The notes below the pieces were generated by a model that saw only the letters and a list, made by a program, of their open reading frames with translations, was not told the DNA's origin and made no database searches. Positions 46,248 through 54,621 of a stretch of DNA of 64,000 nucleotides are shown here, piece after piece. Origin of the DNA: Pleurocapsa sp. PCC 7327 (lineage in GTDB: Bacteria > Cyanobacteriota > Cyanobacteriia > Cyanobacteriales > Microcystaceae); contig NC_019689.1 of NCBI RefSeq assembly GCF_000317025.1, positions 1,067,501 to 1,131,500 of the forward strand. Reading direction: 5' to 3'. Numbering within the stretch: the first letter of the stretch is position 1; every line of letters begins with the position of its first letter. Position numbers and translations under genes: made by a program.

Positions 46248-46345
46248 ATAGTTATTAGTAGGGGCGGGTTTAATTGTAAAAATGAGCGTTTTGTTACATA
46301 GCCACAGACCAAACTCGTCCGTACAGTTATCAGCGACTAAATTCA

Positions 46346-47179
46346 ATGGAAACGACAATCGAGCGATCGTTTGAAATTTCAGGCATAGGACTGCATTCTG
46401 GGACAACGACTTGCGTGCGAGTGTTGCCAGCTAAGGCAGGGGAGGGGCGCTATTTTGTTCGAGTCGATTTGCTCGAATGTCCCTCGATTCCAGCACGGGT
46501 GGAAGCAGTTCGTCAGACCGCGTTGTCTACAGAACTCGCAACCGCAGCAGGTGCAGTCGGCACGGTGGAGCATCTTCTCGCGGCATTGGCTGGCAGTGGC
46601 GTAGATAATGCCAGGATTGAAATTGATGGGGCAGAAGTGCCGCTGCTAGATGGTTCGGCAAAGGTTTGGACGGACGCGATCGCCCAAGTCGGTATTATTC
46701 CCCTATCTCAGACGCGACGGGTTGCATCTCTACATGCTCCCATCTGGATACAAGAAGGAGATAGCTTCGTCGCCGCCTTACCCGCCCCAGAAATTCGCTT
46801 TACCTACGGAATCGATTTTCCCTACCAGGCAATTGGCAATCAATGGCACAGTTGGAGTCCCGTTTCAGAAAGCTTCGTCGAAGCGATCGCTCCCGCACGA
46901 ACTTTCGGTTTTGCCGACCAAATCGAGCAACTGCGACAAGCTGGGTTGATTAAAGGAGGAAGTTTAGAGAATGCCCTCGTCTGCGATCGCTGTGGTTGGC
47001 TAAATCCACCCTTGAGGTTTGCAAATGAGCCAGTTCGTCATAAACTTTTAGACTTAGTAGGGGATTTAAGTTTACTAGGAACGATTCCTGTCGCTCATTT
47101 CCTTGCCTACAAAGCCAGCCATAAGTTACACGTTCAACTGGCAAAAGCTCTTTGCACGTTAGCGCTTAGTAGTTCATAG
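46346..47179 (+). CDS. lpxC: UDP-3-O-acyl-N-acetylglucosamine deacetylase
   Basis: The committed step of lipid A synthesis, a zinc-dependent deacetylase. The 277 residues include GIGLHSG at 13-19, the zinc ligand His76 in [23 protein letters not shown] and [16 protein letters not shown] with the second His and Asp ligands. It lies 98 bases after bamA and 80 before fabZ, a conserved outer membrane cluster. Confidence 0.96.
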   Translation: METTIERSFEISGIGLHSGTTTCVRVLPAKAGEGRYFVRVDLLECPSIPARVEAVRQTALSTELATAAGAVGTVEHLLAALAGSGVDNARIEIDGAEVPLLDGSAKVWTDAIAQVGIIPLSQTRRVASLHAPIWIQEGDSFVAALPAPEIRFTYGIDFPYQAIGNQWHSWSPVSESFVEAIAPARTFGFADQIEQLRQAGLIKGGSLENALVCDRCGWLNPPLRFANEPVRHKLLDLVGDLSLLGTIPVAHFLAYKASHKLHVQLAKALCTLALSSS

Positions 47180-47193
47180 TTAGTAGCCTAAAG

Positions 47194-47242
47194 CTACCAA
47201 CTACTGACTACCAACTACCAACTACTAACTACCAACTACTAA
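47194..47242. repeat. heptanucleotide tandem repeat between lpxC and fabZ
   Basis: Seven 7-base units, CTACCAA/CTACTAA (one CTACTGA), run without a break from 47194 to 47242. It is the same kind of repeat as at 6962 and 21935 but with a different unit. Confidence 0.85.
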
Positions 47243-47259
47243 CTGATATCTAATTACCC

Positions 47260-47754
47260 ATGTCTTCCACTATTGATGCCAATACTGTCGATCGCCAACA
47301 ACAGCAAACCTCGCCTGAAAAAACGACTTTTACTGTAGAAGAAATTCAAGCGCTCCTGCCCCATCGCTATCCCTTTGCGCTAGTCGATCGCATTATCAAT
47401 TACGTTCCTGGAAAACGTGCAGTCGGCATCAAAAATTTCACCATCAACGAACCTTTTTTTCCCGGACACATTCCCGGTCGTCCGATCGTGCCGGGAGTGC
47501 TGCTAGCAGAATCTATGGCACAAGTCGGCGGCATTGTGTTAACCCTTCTTCCGGGCATGAAAGGGAAATTTTTTGCCTATGCGGGGATTGATAAGATGCG
47601 TTTTCGCCGTCCGGTCATTCCTGGCGATCGCTTGGTCATGGAAGTGGAACTGCTCTCGTTTAAGCTCAATCGAATTGCCAAAATGCACGGGAAGGCAACG
47701 GTTGACGACCAATTAGCGGTAGAGGGAGAGATGTTATTTTCTCTGTTTGAGTGA
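47260..47754 (+). CDS. fabZ: 3-hydroxyacyl-[acyl-carrier-protein] dehydratase
   Basis: This enzyme dehydrates 3-hydroxyacyl-ACP in fatty acid elongation, with a hot-dog fold. The 164 residues show [13 protein letters not shown] (catalytic His near 36), [23 protein letters not shown] with the catalytic Glu, and [14 protein letters not shown]. The first about 25 residues are a variable extension. In many cyanobacteria lpxA and lpxB follow; here the next 578 bases hold repeats and then an unrelated gene. Confidence 0.97.
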   Translation: MSSTIDANTVDRQQQQTSPEKTTFTVEEIQALLPHRYPFALVDRIINYVPGKRAVGIKNFTINEPFFPGHIPGRPIVPGVLLAESMAQVGGIVLTLLPGMKGKFFAYAGIDKMRFRRPVIPGDRLVMEVELLSFKLNRIAKMHGKATVDDQLAVEGEMLFSLFE

Positions 47755-47777
47755 AAAATCGAGTTTAACTGAGAGCT

Positions 47778-47931
47778 TGCACCAGTCTCAATAGTCCACC
47801 CCTCGATGTTCTATCGCTGCCTCATATTTAGAGTCGTCTTTAGACGAGTGCATAAGTGTTTGAGTCGATTTTAATCGACTTAGTGTATGAGACGGGGAAT
47901 TAATTCCCTGGCGATTGTTGAGACTGGTATA
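47778..47931. repeat. MITE-like element with 11-base perfect inverted ends
   Basis: ACCAGTCTCAA (47781-47791) and TTGAGACTGGT (47918-47928) are perfect inverted ends. AGAGCT is repeated on both outer sides (47772-47777 and 47932-47937), a possible target duplication. Inside are the palindromes TCGTC-TTTA-GACGA and AGTCGATT-TT-AATCGACT, and GGGGAATTAATTCCC. There is no ORF. Confidence 0.6.
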
Positions 47932-47994
47932 AGAGCTGAGTTTTAATGGATTTGGTATATGATATTAAACCTGTTTGTATCGGAATCATACTTA

Positions 47995-48053
47995 GTGCGA
48001 GCAAGATGCTCGCGCTTTTCGGGACTAGATGCGAGCGGGACACTCGCACTACT
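47995..48053. repeat. GCGAGC palindromic dispersed repeat
   Basis: AGTGCGAGCAAGATGCTCGC, then GCGAGCGGGACACTCGCACT, two nested palindromes. A shorter relative is at 39089-39120. Confidence 0.6.
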
Positions 48054-48332
48054 ATGTATATACAATTCCAACGTTAACGGAATTGATATGAGACGCTTAA
48101 TTTATACCCCGGCGGTTGATGCAACTGCTGCAAGCTCTTAGGTTTAATAAATTTCTCTAATTCGGAACTCCGAACTTAACTTTAGGGGAGGGTTTAGTAG
48201 GGGTAGGTGTGGAAACCCGTCCCTACTAAAATTTGTGTATCTTTTCGGGATGGAAACTGCTGTCATAGTTGCAGTGTATCTGCTAAGCTAATTTTGATAT
48301 AAAACTTAACAATATATTTTTTACGGCGCTTA

Positions 48333-49028
48333 ATGCTAAGACTGATTACTGACTTCGACGGTCCTATTATGGACGTTTCAGAACGCTACTATCGCGTTTA
48401 CCAGTTTTGCTTAGAACAAACAAAACGTCCCGAACAACCCGTTCGCGAACTATCCAAATCGAAATTTTGGGAGCTGAAACGGGCAAAAGTTCCAGAACGA
48501 CGGATTGGCATTCTTTCGGGTCTAGACGAAGCTCAAGCACGAGAATTTGCTCGCTTGCGCCGTCAAACCGTTCATACGCTTCCCTATTTAGTCTATGATC
48601 GCCCCATTCCCAGTGCTGTAGAAACCTTAGAAAGACTACAAAAGCAAGGAATCGATCTGGTCGTCATGACCATGCGTCGAGTGCGAGAATTGGAAGCGGC
48701 GTTCGAGCAGTACGATCTCAGAAAATTTTTTCCCTCAGATCGCTGCTATTGTTTAAGCGACGATTATGTCAAAACGGCAGATGTAGAAGACAAACCCTTA
48801 TTAATGGAGAAAGCTCTCCGAGAATTACCTCTTGCTGTCGATACCTGGATGATAGGAGATACCGAAGCTGACATCATTGCCGCTAAAACCCATAATATCA
48901 AAGTAGTTGGCGTATTGTCTGGAATTCGCGATCGCGAGCGATTAGAGGAATATCAACCCGACTATATCGCTAAGAACCTCGGTGAAGCCGTCGATCTAGT
49001 AATGTCTGCTATCCATGCCATTTCCTAG
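48333..49028 (+). CDS. HAD-superfamily hydrolase
   Basis: A 231-residue HAD phosphatase-like protein: motif I DFDGPIMD at 7-14 with nucleophile Asp7 and acid Asp9, motif II VVMTMR in the middle, the conserved Lys region and motif IV IGDTEADIIAAK. A helical cap lies between motifs I and II (about 20-95). It is related to the phosphoglycolate-phosphatase/beta-phosphoglucomutase group; the substrate is not predictable. It is a single gene, convergent with the CPP1-like gene (4 bases between the stops). Confidence 0.88.
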   Translation: MLRLITDFDGPIMDVSERYYRVYQFCLEQTKRPEQPVRELSKSKFWELKRAKVPERRIGILSGLDEAQAREFARLRRQTVHTLPYLVYDRPIPSAVETLERLQKQGIDLVVMTMRRVRELEAAFEQYDLRKFFPSDRCYCLSDDYVKTADVEDKPLLMEKALRELPLAVDTWMIGDTEADIIAAKTHNIKVVGVLSGIRDRERLEEYQPDYIAKNLGEAVDLVMSAIHAIS

Positions 49029-49032
49029 AACC

Positions 49033-49659
49033 TCAACGCAGAAAACTACTAATCAGCCAGAACAAGCCAAACGTCACGAGGCAAGCCAACTGTTCGACAC
49101 TTAACGTAAATGAGCTATTGGGCAATCCTAGTAAAGTTGCCAAGCCACTTCCCAATCCAATTCCCAAGAGCAAACCCAGCACGGTGAACAATACAGCGCG
49201 TCCCAAACGTTGCTCTTTCCGATTGAGCAGATAGATATTGGCACAAACTCCTATCGCCATTAGCAAAGGAAGCACCGATTCGCTGTTATTTTGGGAAAAG
49301 ACCGTTAGAATCGACAAAATTAGGAAAACCGCGATCGACCAGAGAAGCTCTGACTGAGATGGGGTATCGATCGAGCGCTGCAACCAACTAGGAGATTTAG
49401 GCACCGAAACCGAGGAAGATGGAGGAGATACCTCAGCTAGCTTTTCAGGAAAGCGGATTCTATCTGGTACCTTGATTCTTCCTTCTTGGCGCATTCTCAG
49501 ACGATCCATGATAATGGCATCATAAGCTGCCTCAATGCTTTCAAGAACTTGACTGTCGTCTCGATACTGTTCGATCGAGCGCTGCTTCGCTGCTTGGATC
49601 TCCTCAAAGGAGGCATTTTCAGTGACTCCTAGCCTTTCATAGGGATTTTGCTCGCTCAT
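49033..49659 (-). CDS. CPP1-like (chaperone-like protein of POR1) membrane protein
   Basis: A 208-residue protein. The N terminus (NPYERLGVTENASFEEIQAAKQRSIEQY) is J-domain-like but lacks the HPD tripeptide. After a Pro/Ser linker come three or four membrane helices (about 108-205). This is the architecture of CPP1/CDF1, which in plants stabilises protochlorophyllide oxidoreductase. In cyanobacteria the role is probably in thylakoid biogenesis (inference). AGGAGG stands 6 bases before the ATG. Confidence 0.88.
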   Translation of the reverse strand: MSEQNPYERLGVTENASFEEIQAAKQRSIEQYRDDSQVLESIEAAYDAIIMDRLRMRQEGRIKVPDRIRFPEKLAEVSPPSSSVSVPKSPSWLQRSIDTPSQSELLWSIAVFLILSILTVFSQNNSESVLPLLMAIGVCANIYLLNRKEQRLGRAVLFTVLGLLLGIGLGSGLATLLGLPNSSFTLSVEQLACLVTFGLFWLISSFLR

Positions 49660-49871
49660 CTAAAACCTCCTTTGATATTGCCATGATGTTAAGTAACCGT
49701 GTGGGAAAGGGTAAACTAATTTTGAGAGCGGAAAGCTAAAGCGGATTGAGCGAACGGAATGAACCTTCGAGAAGTCTTGCTTCTTCAAAAAGATGCATTA
49801 CTTTTAGATTACATTTTCCCTCGATTTTCATTCCATCGAGCTTCTGCTTTTTTACGCTCCTAAAGTCACAA

Positions 49872-49913
49872 AAGGATATCAATATCCTTCCTCAAGCTAT
49901 AGTTTAGCTTGAG
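49872..49913. promoter_or_regulatory. two adjacent palindromes upstream of the response regulator
   Basis: AAGGATAT-CA-ATATCCTT (49872-49889) is followed at once by CTCAAGCTA-TAGTT-TAGCTTGAG (49891-49913), a 9-base stem with a 5-base loop. They lie in the 354-base divergent region 49660-50013, 100 bases before the response-regulator start. No T-run follows, so operator or leader structures are more likely than a terminator. Nothing else is visible in the gap. Confidence 0.5.
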
Positions 49914-50013
49914 AAACGAACACTAGATAAGGTAAGTATCTAGTTAAAAAAATCCCTCTTTACCTGACATCCTAGCAATTTAGCTTCTAATTTTTACCAG
50001 GAAAACAAGTGCC

Positions 50014-50718
50014 ATGGCTTCTGCCAAGATTCTAGTTGTAGACGACGACTCAGCAATTCGTAACTTGATCGTTCGCTTCCTGAGCCAGAAAACTTATCAG
50101 GTACAGGCAGCGGCGGATGGAAAGTCCGCTATTGATCTATTCAACAAGTTTAACCCCGACCTGGTAATTTTGGATGTCAATTTACCCGATGCGCTGGGGT
50201 ATAATCTGTGCGAGCAAATGCAGCGTAACACCAATGTCTTCATTCTCATGCTCACCAGTCGTACCGACGTCGAAGATAAAAAAGAGGGATTCTTAAAAGG
50301 AGCAGATGACTATATTACTAAACCCTTCGATCTGCAAGAACTAGAATTTCGAGTTAGAGCTATTTTAAAGCGTCGGCGAGTGATTATTCCCGAAGAAAAG
50401 GATTCGCTCGTCTTCGGGAATTTAACCATCGATCCAGAACGCCGAGAAGTGATGGTCAACGACCATCTTGTCACTTTAACTTCCTTAGAATTCGATTTGT
50501 TATACTGTCTAGCCAGTCAGCCCGGTCGAGTTTGGAGTCGTGCAGAACTCATTCATCGCGTTTGGGAGTATGACTATGTTGGCGATCAAAGAGTCGTCGA
50601 TGTCCATATCGGTCAAATTCGCAAAAAGATAGAAACCGATACTTCGCATCCAGCTTTGATTCAAACGGTTAGAGGAGTCGGATATAAATTTGAAGCAACC
50701 TCCGTCAAGCATGGGTGA
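50014..50718 (+). CDS. OmpR/PhoB-type response regulator
   Basis: A 234-residue two-domain regulator: a receiver with acidic Asp10-Asp12, phospho-acceptor Asp54 (VILDVNLP), MLTSRTD and ITKPFD (Lys), then a winged-helix DNA-binding domain (about 130-230) with RVWSRAELIHRVWEYDYVGDQRVVDVHIGQIRKKIE and TVRGVGYKF. It does not match RpaA or RpaB as I know them. No sensor kinase is adjacent, which is common in cyanobacteria. The target genes are unknown. It is convergent with tatA. Confidence 0.93.
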   Translation: MASAKILVVDDDSAIRNLIVRFLSQKTYQVQAAADGKSAIDLFNKFNPDLVILDVNLPDALGYNLCEQMQRNTNVFILMLTSRTDVEDKKEGFLKGADDYITKPFDLQELEFRVRAILKRRRVIIPEEKDSLVFGNLTIDPERREVMVNDHLVTLTSLEFDLLYCLASQPGRVWSRAELIHRVWEYDYVGDQRVVDVHIGQIRKKIETDTSHPALIQTVRGVGYKFEATSVKHG

Positions 50719-50744
50719 AGACTAAAAAGAATTTGTTCCATCCT

Positions 50745-51017
50745 TCACACTTGGGACTTTTGAGTATCGGTTTCTTCAGTCATAACAGGCTGTGATGGCT
50801 TGCCTTCCTCTAACTGAGCTTTCATTTTGACGGATTCTTCTAACTGTTGCGCTTCTCGCTTAAACTCATTCTCGAACTCTTTAGATGCTTCTTGAAAGCT
50901 ACGAATAGCTTTTCCCACGCTTCGACCGATTTCTGGCAACTTCTTAGGACCGAATATCAATAGGGCGATAACCATAATTAATATCATTTCCGGAAGCCCA
51001 ATTCCGAAGAAATTCAT
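50745..51017 (-). CDS. tatA: TatA/E-type twin-arginine translocase subunit
   Basis: A 90-residue protein: one N-terminal membrane helix (PEMILIMVIALLIFGPKKLPE), the FGP hinge, an amphipathic helix (IGRSVGKAIRSFQEASKEFENEF) and a charged tail. It forms the pore of the Tat pathway in plasma and thylakoid membranes, which exports folded proteins such as Rieske proteins. AGGAG lies 5 bases before its ATG. It lies downstream of psbH on the same strand, separated by a terminator. Confidence 0.93.
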   Translation of the reverse strand: MNFFGIGLPEMILIMVIALLIFGPKKLPEIGRSVGKAIRSFQEASKEFENEFKREAQQLEESVKMKAQLEEGKPSQPVMTEETDTQKSQV

Positions 51018-51056
51018 AGCAGTTCTCCTAGTTGGTTTTCTATTTGCATCGTACTG

Positions 51057-51079
51057 AAAAAAAACCCGGATAAACCGGG
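51057..51079 (-). terminator. Rho-independent terminator of psbH
   Basis: The minus strand reads CCCGG-TTTAT-CCGGG followed by eight T (plus strand 51057-51079). It separates psbH from tatA, 64 bases after the psbH stop. Confidence 0.8.
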
Positions 51080-51142
51080 AAAGATTTGTCTTTCTCTATC
51101 TGTTGCGAACTGCTAAGTGCTGACCGCCTGGACAATCGCCAT

Positions 51143-51346
51143 CTATTGACCGAGGCTTCTCCAGTCAACAGAGAACCCTTCAAGCAGCAGCGAAGAGTTG
51201 TAGATTTGCAGAATGATTAATAAAAAGACAAGGAATAAGAGCATGAAAACGCCCATGAGCGGCGTAGTTCCCCAACCAGGAACAACTTTACCGTACTCGG
51301 AATTTAAAGGTCTTAGAATGTCTCCCAAGCGAGTGCGTTGTGCCAT
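51143..51346 (-). CDS. psbH: photosystem II protein PsbH
   Basis: A 67-residue protein with the conserved [29 protein letters not shown] segment and one membrane helix ([18 protein letters not shown]). It is a small subunit beside CP47, important for QB-site stability and bicarbonate binding. The N-terminal phosphorylatable extension of plants is absent, as is normal for cyanobacteria. It is divergent from psbN and carries an HLR1-like site upstream. Confidence 0.97.
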   Translation of the reverse strand: MAQRTRLGDILRPLNSEYGKVVPGWGTTPLMGVFMLLFLVFLLIILQIYNSSLLLEGFSVDWRSLGQ

Positions 51347-51377
51347 AAGTCACCAAGATCGTATATCAATGATAATT

Positions 51378-51392
51378 TGTAATGTTCTGTAA
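51378..51392 (-). promoter_or_regulatory. HLR1-like RpaB site upstream of psbH
   Basis: The minus strand reads TTACA-GAACA-TTACA, the core spacing of the HLR1 element (two TTACA with five bases between). The flanking HLR1 positions are imperfect. It lies about 32-46 bases upstream of the psbH ATG. Confidence 0.4.
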
Positions 51393-51429
51393 TATTATAA
51401 AAGAATCAGCTTCACAATTAATTAAACCT

Positions 51430-51561
51430 ATGGATTCTGCAACAGTTCTTATCATCACGATTGGTGCAGTTGTAGTAGCTATCACCGGTGTAGCCATCTA
51501 TACTGCCTTTGGTCCGCCGTCTGCTCAGTTGGACGATCCATTTGAGGATCATGAGGATTAA
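51430..51561 (+). CDS. psbN: PsbN, photosystem II assembly protein
   Basis: A 43-residue single-span protein ending YTAFGPPSAQLDDPFEDHED, the hallmark of PsbN. It is needed for assembly of photosystem II, and is not a subunit of the mature complex. The ATG is at 51430 and the TAA ends at 51561. Opposite orientation to psbH is the usual arrangement. Confidence 0.96.
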   Translation: MDSATVLIITIGAVVVAITGVAIYTAFGPPSAQLDDPFEDHED

Positions 51562-51690
51562 CGATTAATCAATAGCGAATCAAGAACTCTTCGGAAACTT
51601 TGATGTGGAGGAGGTAGTTTACAATACCCAGTAAACCGCGACCAGCTTATAGAGAAGATCGGTAACTGATAATTGATAACCGAATAAAAA

Positions 51691-53205
51691 ATGAGCTTTA
51701 GTCAAGAGTTTGAATTACTGCTGAGAGCTTGCTATCCGCTGATTTACATTCCTACGCCAGAAGAAGAACGAGTCGAAGCCGCGATCGCAGCTTGTGCTAA
51801 GCGCCTTGGCAATCGTGTCGTCTATAGCTGGGATTTTGTCGATGGCTATCAAGACAACCCGAATAACGAAGGAGTCGGACGACGCAATCCCCTACAAGCC
51901 TTAGAATTTGCCGAACAATTGCCCTCAAATGCCGGAGCAATTTTTATTTTACGGGATTTTCATCGTTTTTTAGAAGATATCTCCATCTCTCGCAAACTTC
52001 GCAATTTAGCTAGAAAATTAAAATCTCAGCCCAAAAATATTATCATCGTCTCTCCACAGCTGGAGATTCCCGCAGAGTTAACCGAAGTTCTTACCGTCGT
52101 CGATTTTCCCCTGCCTACCGCAGCTGAAATCCGAGAAGAAACCCTACGTCTTCTCACTTCCATCGGACAGCCTCTCTCCGATAAACTGCTAGACGAGCTA
52201 GTTCGTTCTGCCCAAGGCTTATCTCTTGAGCGAATTCGCCGCGTCCTGACTCGATGCATTGCCAGTCATGGGAGCATTGAAGCAGAAGACGTAGAACTGA
52301 TCCTAGAAGAGAAGCGGCAATCGATCCGACAAACGCAAATTTTAGATTTCTATCCAGCCACCGAGCAAATCTCTGACATTGGCGGTTTGGATAACTTGAA
52401 AGATTGGCTGCTGCGACGAGGTGGGGCATTTAGCGACAGAGCAAGAAGCTATGGCTTGCCTCATCCGAGGGGACTACTATTGGTAGGCATTCAAGGCACT
52501 GGCAAATCGCTGACAGCTAAAGCCATCTCGCACCACTGGCACCTGCCCTTACTCCGCTTGGATGTGGGTCGTCTTTTTGGCGGACTGGTGGGAGAATCGG
52601 AATCTCGCACTAGGCAGATGATTGGTCTTGCAGAAGCTCTTGCCCCTTGCGTTCTCTGGATTGACGAAATTGATAAAGCCTTTGCTGGCGTTGATGGAAG
52701 AGGCGATGGCGGTACGACGAGTCGCGTTTTTGGTACATTTATCAACTGGTTAGCCGACAAGAAATCGCCCGTCTTCGTAGTGGCTACTGCCAATAATATT
52801 CAAGCTTTGCCTCCAGAAATGCTCCGCAAAGGACGCTTTGATGAAATCTTTTTTGTCGGTTTGCCCTCGCAAGAGGAACGAGAAGCCATTTTTACCGTCC
52901 ATTTATCTCGGTTGCGCCCCCACAATCTCAAAAATTACGATATCAAACGGCTTGCCTATGAAACGCCAGATTTCTCTGGCGCAGAAATCGAGCAAACGCT
53001 AATTGAAGCCATGCACATCGGTTTCAGTCAAAATCGGGACTTTACCACCGATGACATTCTAGAAGCTGCCAGCCAGATTATTCCCTTGGCGCGGACAGCA
53101 CAAGAACAAATCCAGTTCCTTCAAAACTGGGCAGATGCTGGCAAGGCTCGTCTTGCTTCTAGAGCTAGTCGTTTGAGCCATCGCATCCAGGGGCAACTCA
53201 ATTAA
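51691..53205 (+). CDS. Ycf46-like AAA+ ATPase
   Basis: A 504-residue protein. The N-terminal about 230 residues are specific to the Ycf46 family (FELLLRACYPLIYIPTPEEERVE, FILRDFHRFLED). The AAA+ module follows: GIQGTGKS (Walker A, near 267), LWIDEIDKAF (Walker B, near 322), the arginine-finger region RKGRFDEIFFVGLP and the sensor-2/lid. Ycf46 occurs in cyanobacteria and plastids and has been linked to inorganic carbon and photosynthesis; its biochemical role is open. Confidence 0.93.
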   Translation: MSFSQEFELLLRACYPLIYIPTPEEERVEAAIAACAKRLGNRVVYSWDFVDGYQDNPNNEGVGRRNPLQALEFAEQLPSNAGAIFILRDFHRFLEDISISRKLRNLARKLKSQPKNIIIVSPQLEIPAELTEVLTVVDFPLPTAAEIREETLRLLTSIGQPLSDKLLDELVRSAQGLSLERIRRVLTRCIASHGSIEAEDVELILEEKRQSIRQTQILDFYPATEQISDIGGLDNLKDWLLRRGGAFSDRARSYGLPHPRGLLLVGIQGTGKSLTAKAISHHWHLPLLRLDVGRLFGGLVGESESRTRQMIGLAEALAPCVLWIDEIDKAFAGVDGRGDGGTTSRVFGTFINWLADKKSPVFVVATANNIQALPPEMLRKGRFDEIFFVGLPSQEEREAIFTVHLSRLRPHNLKNYDIKRLAYETPDFSGAEIEQTLIEAMHIGFSQNRDFTTDDILEAASQIIPLARTAQEQIQFLQNWADAGKARLASRASRLSHRIQGQLN

Positions 53206-53235
53206 AAAGCCAAAACTAGACGGGAGTTAGCGATC

Positions 53236-53709
53236 GTGAGACATATAGCAAATATTTTCCAATTTCTGATCGGTTTCTTTCTAGGCATTCTCATCCTGGC
53301 AGGAGGAACGACTGCGGCTGCCTACGTTTTCTTCACTAAAATGAGCGCTAATCCTCCCAAACCTATCTTTGCTGAAGAGAAGCATGAAAACACTGCCGCA
53401 ACTCAACCCCAACAACCCACCGTTGCAGAAAGCTCCTCTCCAGACTCTTCCGACGATCGACAAGTCCAAGAAGGCCAGCAAGACGAGTTACCTCCTGGTG
53501 CTTACAAAGCGCGAGTTACTTGGTCTGAAGGATTGAGCTTGCGATCGGAACCCGGTCGCGAAGCAGAACGGGTTGGCGGAGTCGGTTATAATGCCGAACT
53601 GATCGTTCTTCAAGACAGCATCGATAAGCAATGGCAAAAAGTCCGCCTTTCCGATGGCACTCAAGAAGGTTGGGTCAAAGCTGGTAACGTGGAGAAAATA
53701 GCCGATTAA
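53236..53709 (+). CDS. membrane-anchored SH3-domain protein
   Basis: A 157-residue protein: an N-terminal membrane helix (about 8-34), a low-complexity Gln/Ser/Pro/Glu linker (about 45-88) and a bacterial SH3 domain (about 90-155, with LSLRSEPGREAERVGGVGYNAELIVLQ and WQKVRLSDGTQEGWVKAGNVE). Such domains often bind cell wall peptides, so a periplasmic role is likely. The start is GTG at 53236, with GGGAG upstream. It follows ycf46 by 30 bases in the same direction. Confidence 0.88.
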   Translation: MRHIANIFQFLIGFFLGILILAGGTTAAAYVFFTKMSANPPKPIFAEEKHENTAATQPQQPTVAESSSPDSSDDRQVQEGQQDELPPGAYKARVTWSEGLSLRSEPGREAERVGGVGYNAELIVLQDSIDKQWQKVRLSDGTQEGWVKAGNVEKIAD

Positions 53710-53804
53710 AGGACACTGTTGAAATCGCGCGCGTCGCTTGCCGCTTGCCGTTGATTGGAATTGGCATGGGCGATCGCCTTGGCTTGTCTTACCTTTTCTA
53801 TACG

Positions 53805-53830
53805 TCTACACAGTTGACGGATTGTGTAGA
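53805..53830. mobile_element. IS200/IS605-type end hairpin
   Basis: TCTACACA (53805-53812) and TGTGTAGA (53823-53830) form a perfect 8-base stem with a 10-base loop, 37 bases before the TnpB start. Subterminal hairpins of this kind are recognised by TnpA of IS200/IS605. No matching right end was seen. Confidence 0.6.
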
Positions 53831-53867
53831 AAACAATAAGATAGGGAAATTTCAGGGTCGAAACGTT

Positions 53868-54572
53868 ATGTTGACTTGGAATTATCAGTTCAAGCTAAAA
53901 CCAAATAAAAAGCAAGTTATAGAGATAGAAAATTACCTCGCCGCTTGTCGCAAAGCTTGGAATTATGCTTTAGCTGAGCGTAAAGATTGGAGCAATTCGC
54001 GCAAGAATAACATAGATAGATGTTCCTTAGAAAAAGAATACATGATTTCTGCTGATGCTCCTTATCCAAGTTATAAATCACGAGCAGCAGCTTTAGCAGA
54101 AGCCCGAAAAGTTTGTCCCGATTTAAAGGACATAAATGCTCAAGTTCTTCAACAAGTGTTACGTCAATTAGACCGAGCATTTGTTGAGATGAAGTCTTTA
54201 AATAAGGGATTTCCAAGGTTTAAGAATAAATCTCGAATGAAATCTTTTGTTTTCCCTCAATTTAAAACTAACCCGATTCTTGGTAGTTATATTAAACTAC
54301 CTAAGATTGGTTCAGCAAGAATGAGGTTATCAAGACCAATACCAGCTATGTTTATTCTTAAGCAAGCCAGAGTTATTAGAAAAGCTTCAGGATATTTCAT
54401 TAATCTGTGTTTTCAATCAGATGTTAAAGTTCTTGACTCGTCCCCTCATGGAAATTCATTAGGAATTGATATTGGACTGGATTATTTTGCTGCTACTTCT
54501 AACAATGAACTGATTAAACGTGATAGATTGAATAAATTCATGAAATACGCAACTGAGAAAAGATTATTGTAG
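53868..54572 (+). pseudogene. tnpB: truncated TnpB (IS605 OrfB), RNA-guided nuclease remnant
   Basis: It starts at MLTWNYQFKLKPNKKQ (53868), the usual TnpB N terminus, and shows the helical domain and the RuvC-I motif GIDIGLDYFAATSNN with the first catalytic Asp. It ends after about 234 residues, whereas TnpB has about 370-450: RuvC-II, the zinc-ribbon and RuvC-III are missing. No tnpA lies nearby, and the 3' region that would encode the reRNA/omegaRNA and the right end is lost. It cannot cut DNA. Confidence 0.85.
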
Positions 54573-54621
54573 TCTCAAACAACAAGATATCTTTACTATG
54601 ACAATCCAATCGCCCTAAATT

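Larger units (their letters stand above)
47755..48332. other. long repeat-bearing intergenic region after fabZ
   Basis: This gap of 578 bases holds a MITE-like inverted-repeat element (47778-47931), a GCGAGC palindromic repeat (47995-48053) and another inverted repeat around GTAGGG/CCCTAC (48195-48228). There is no convincing gene. lpxA would be expected near here by synteny but is absent. Confidence 0.6.
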
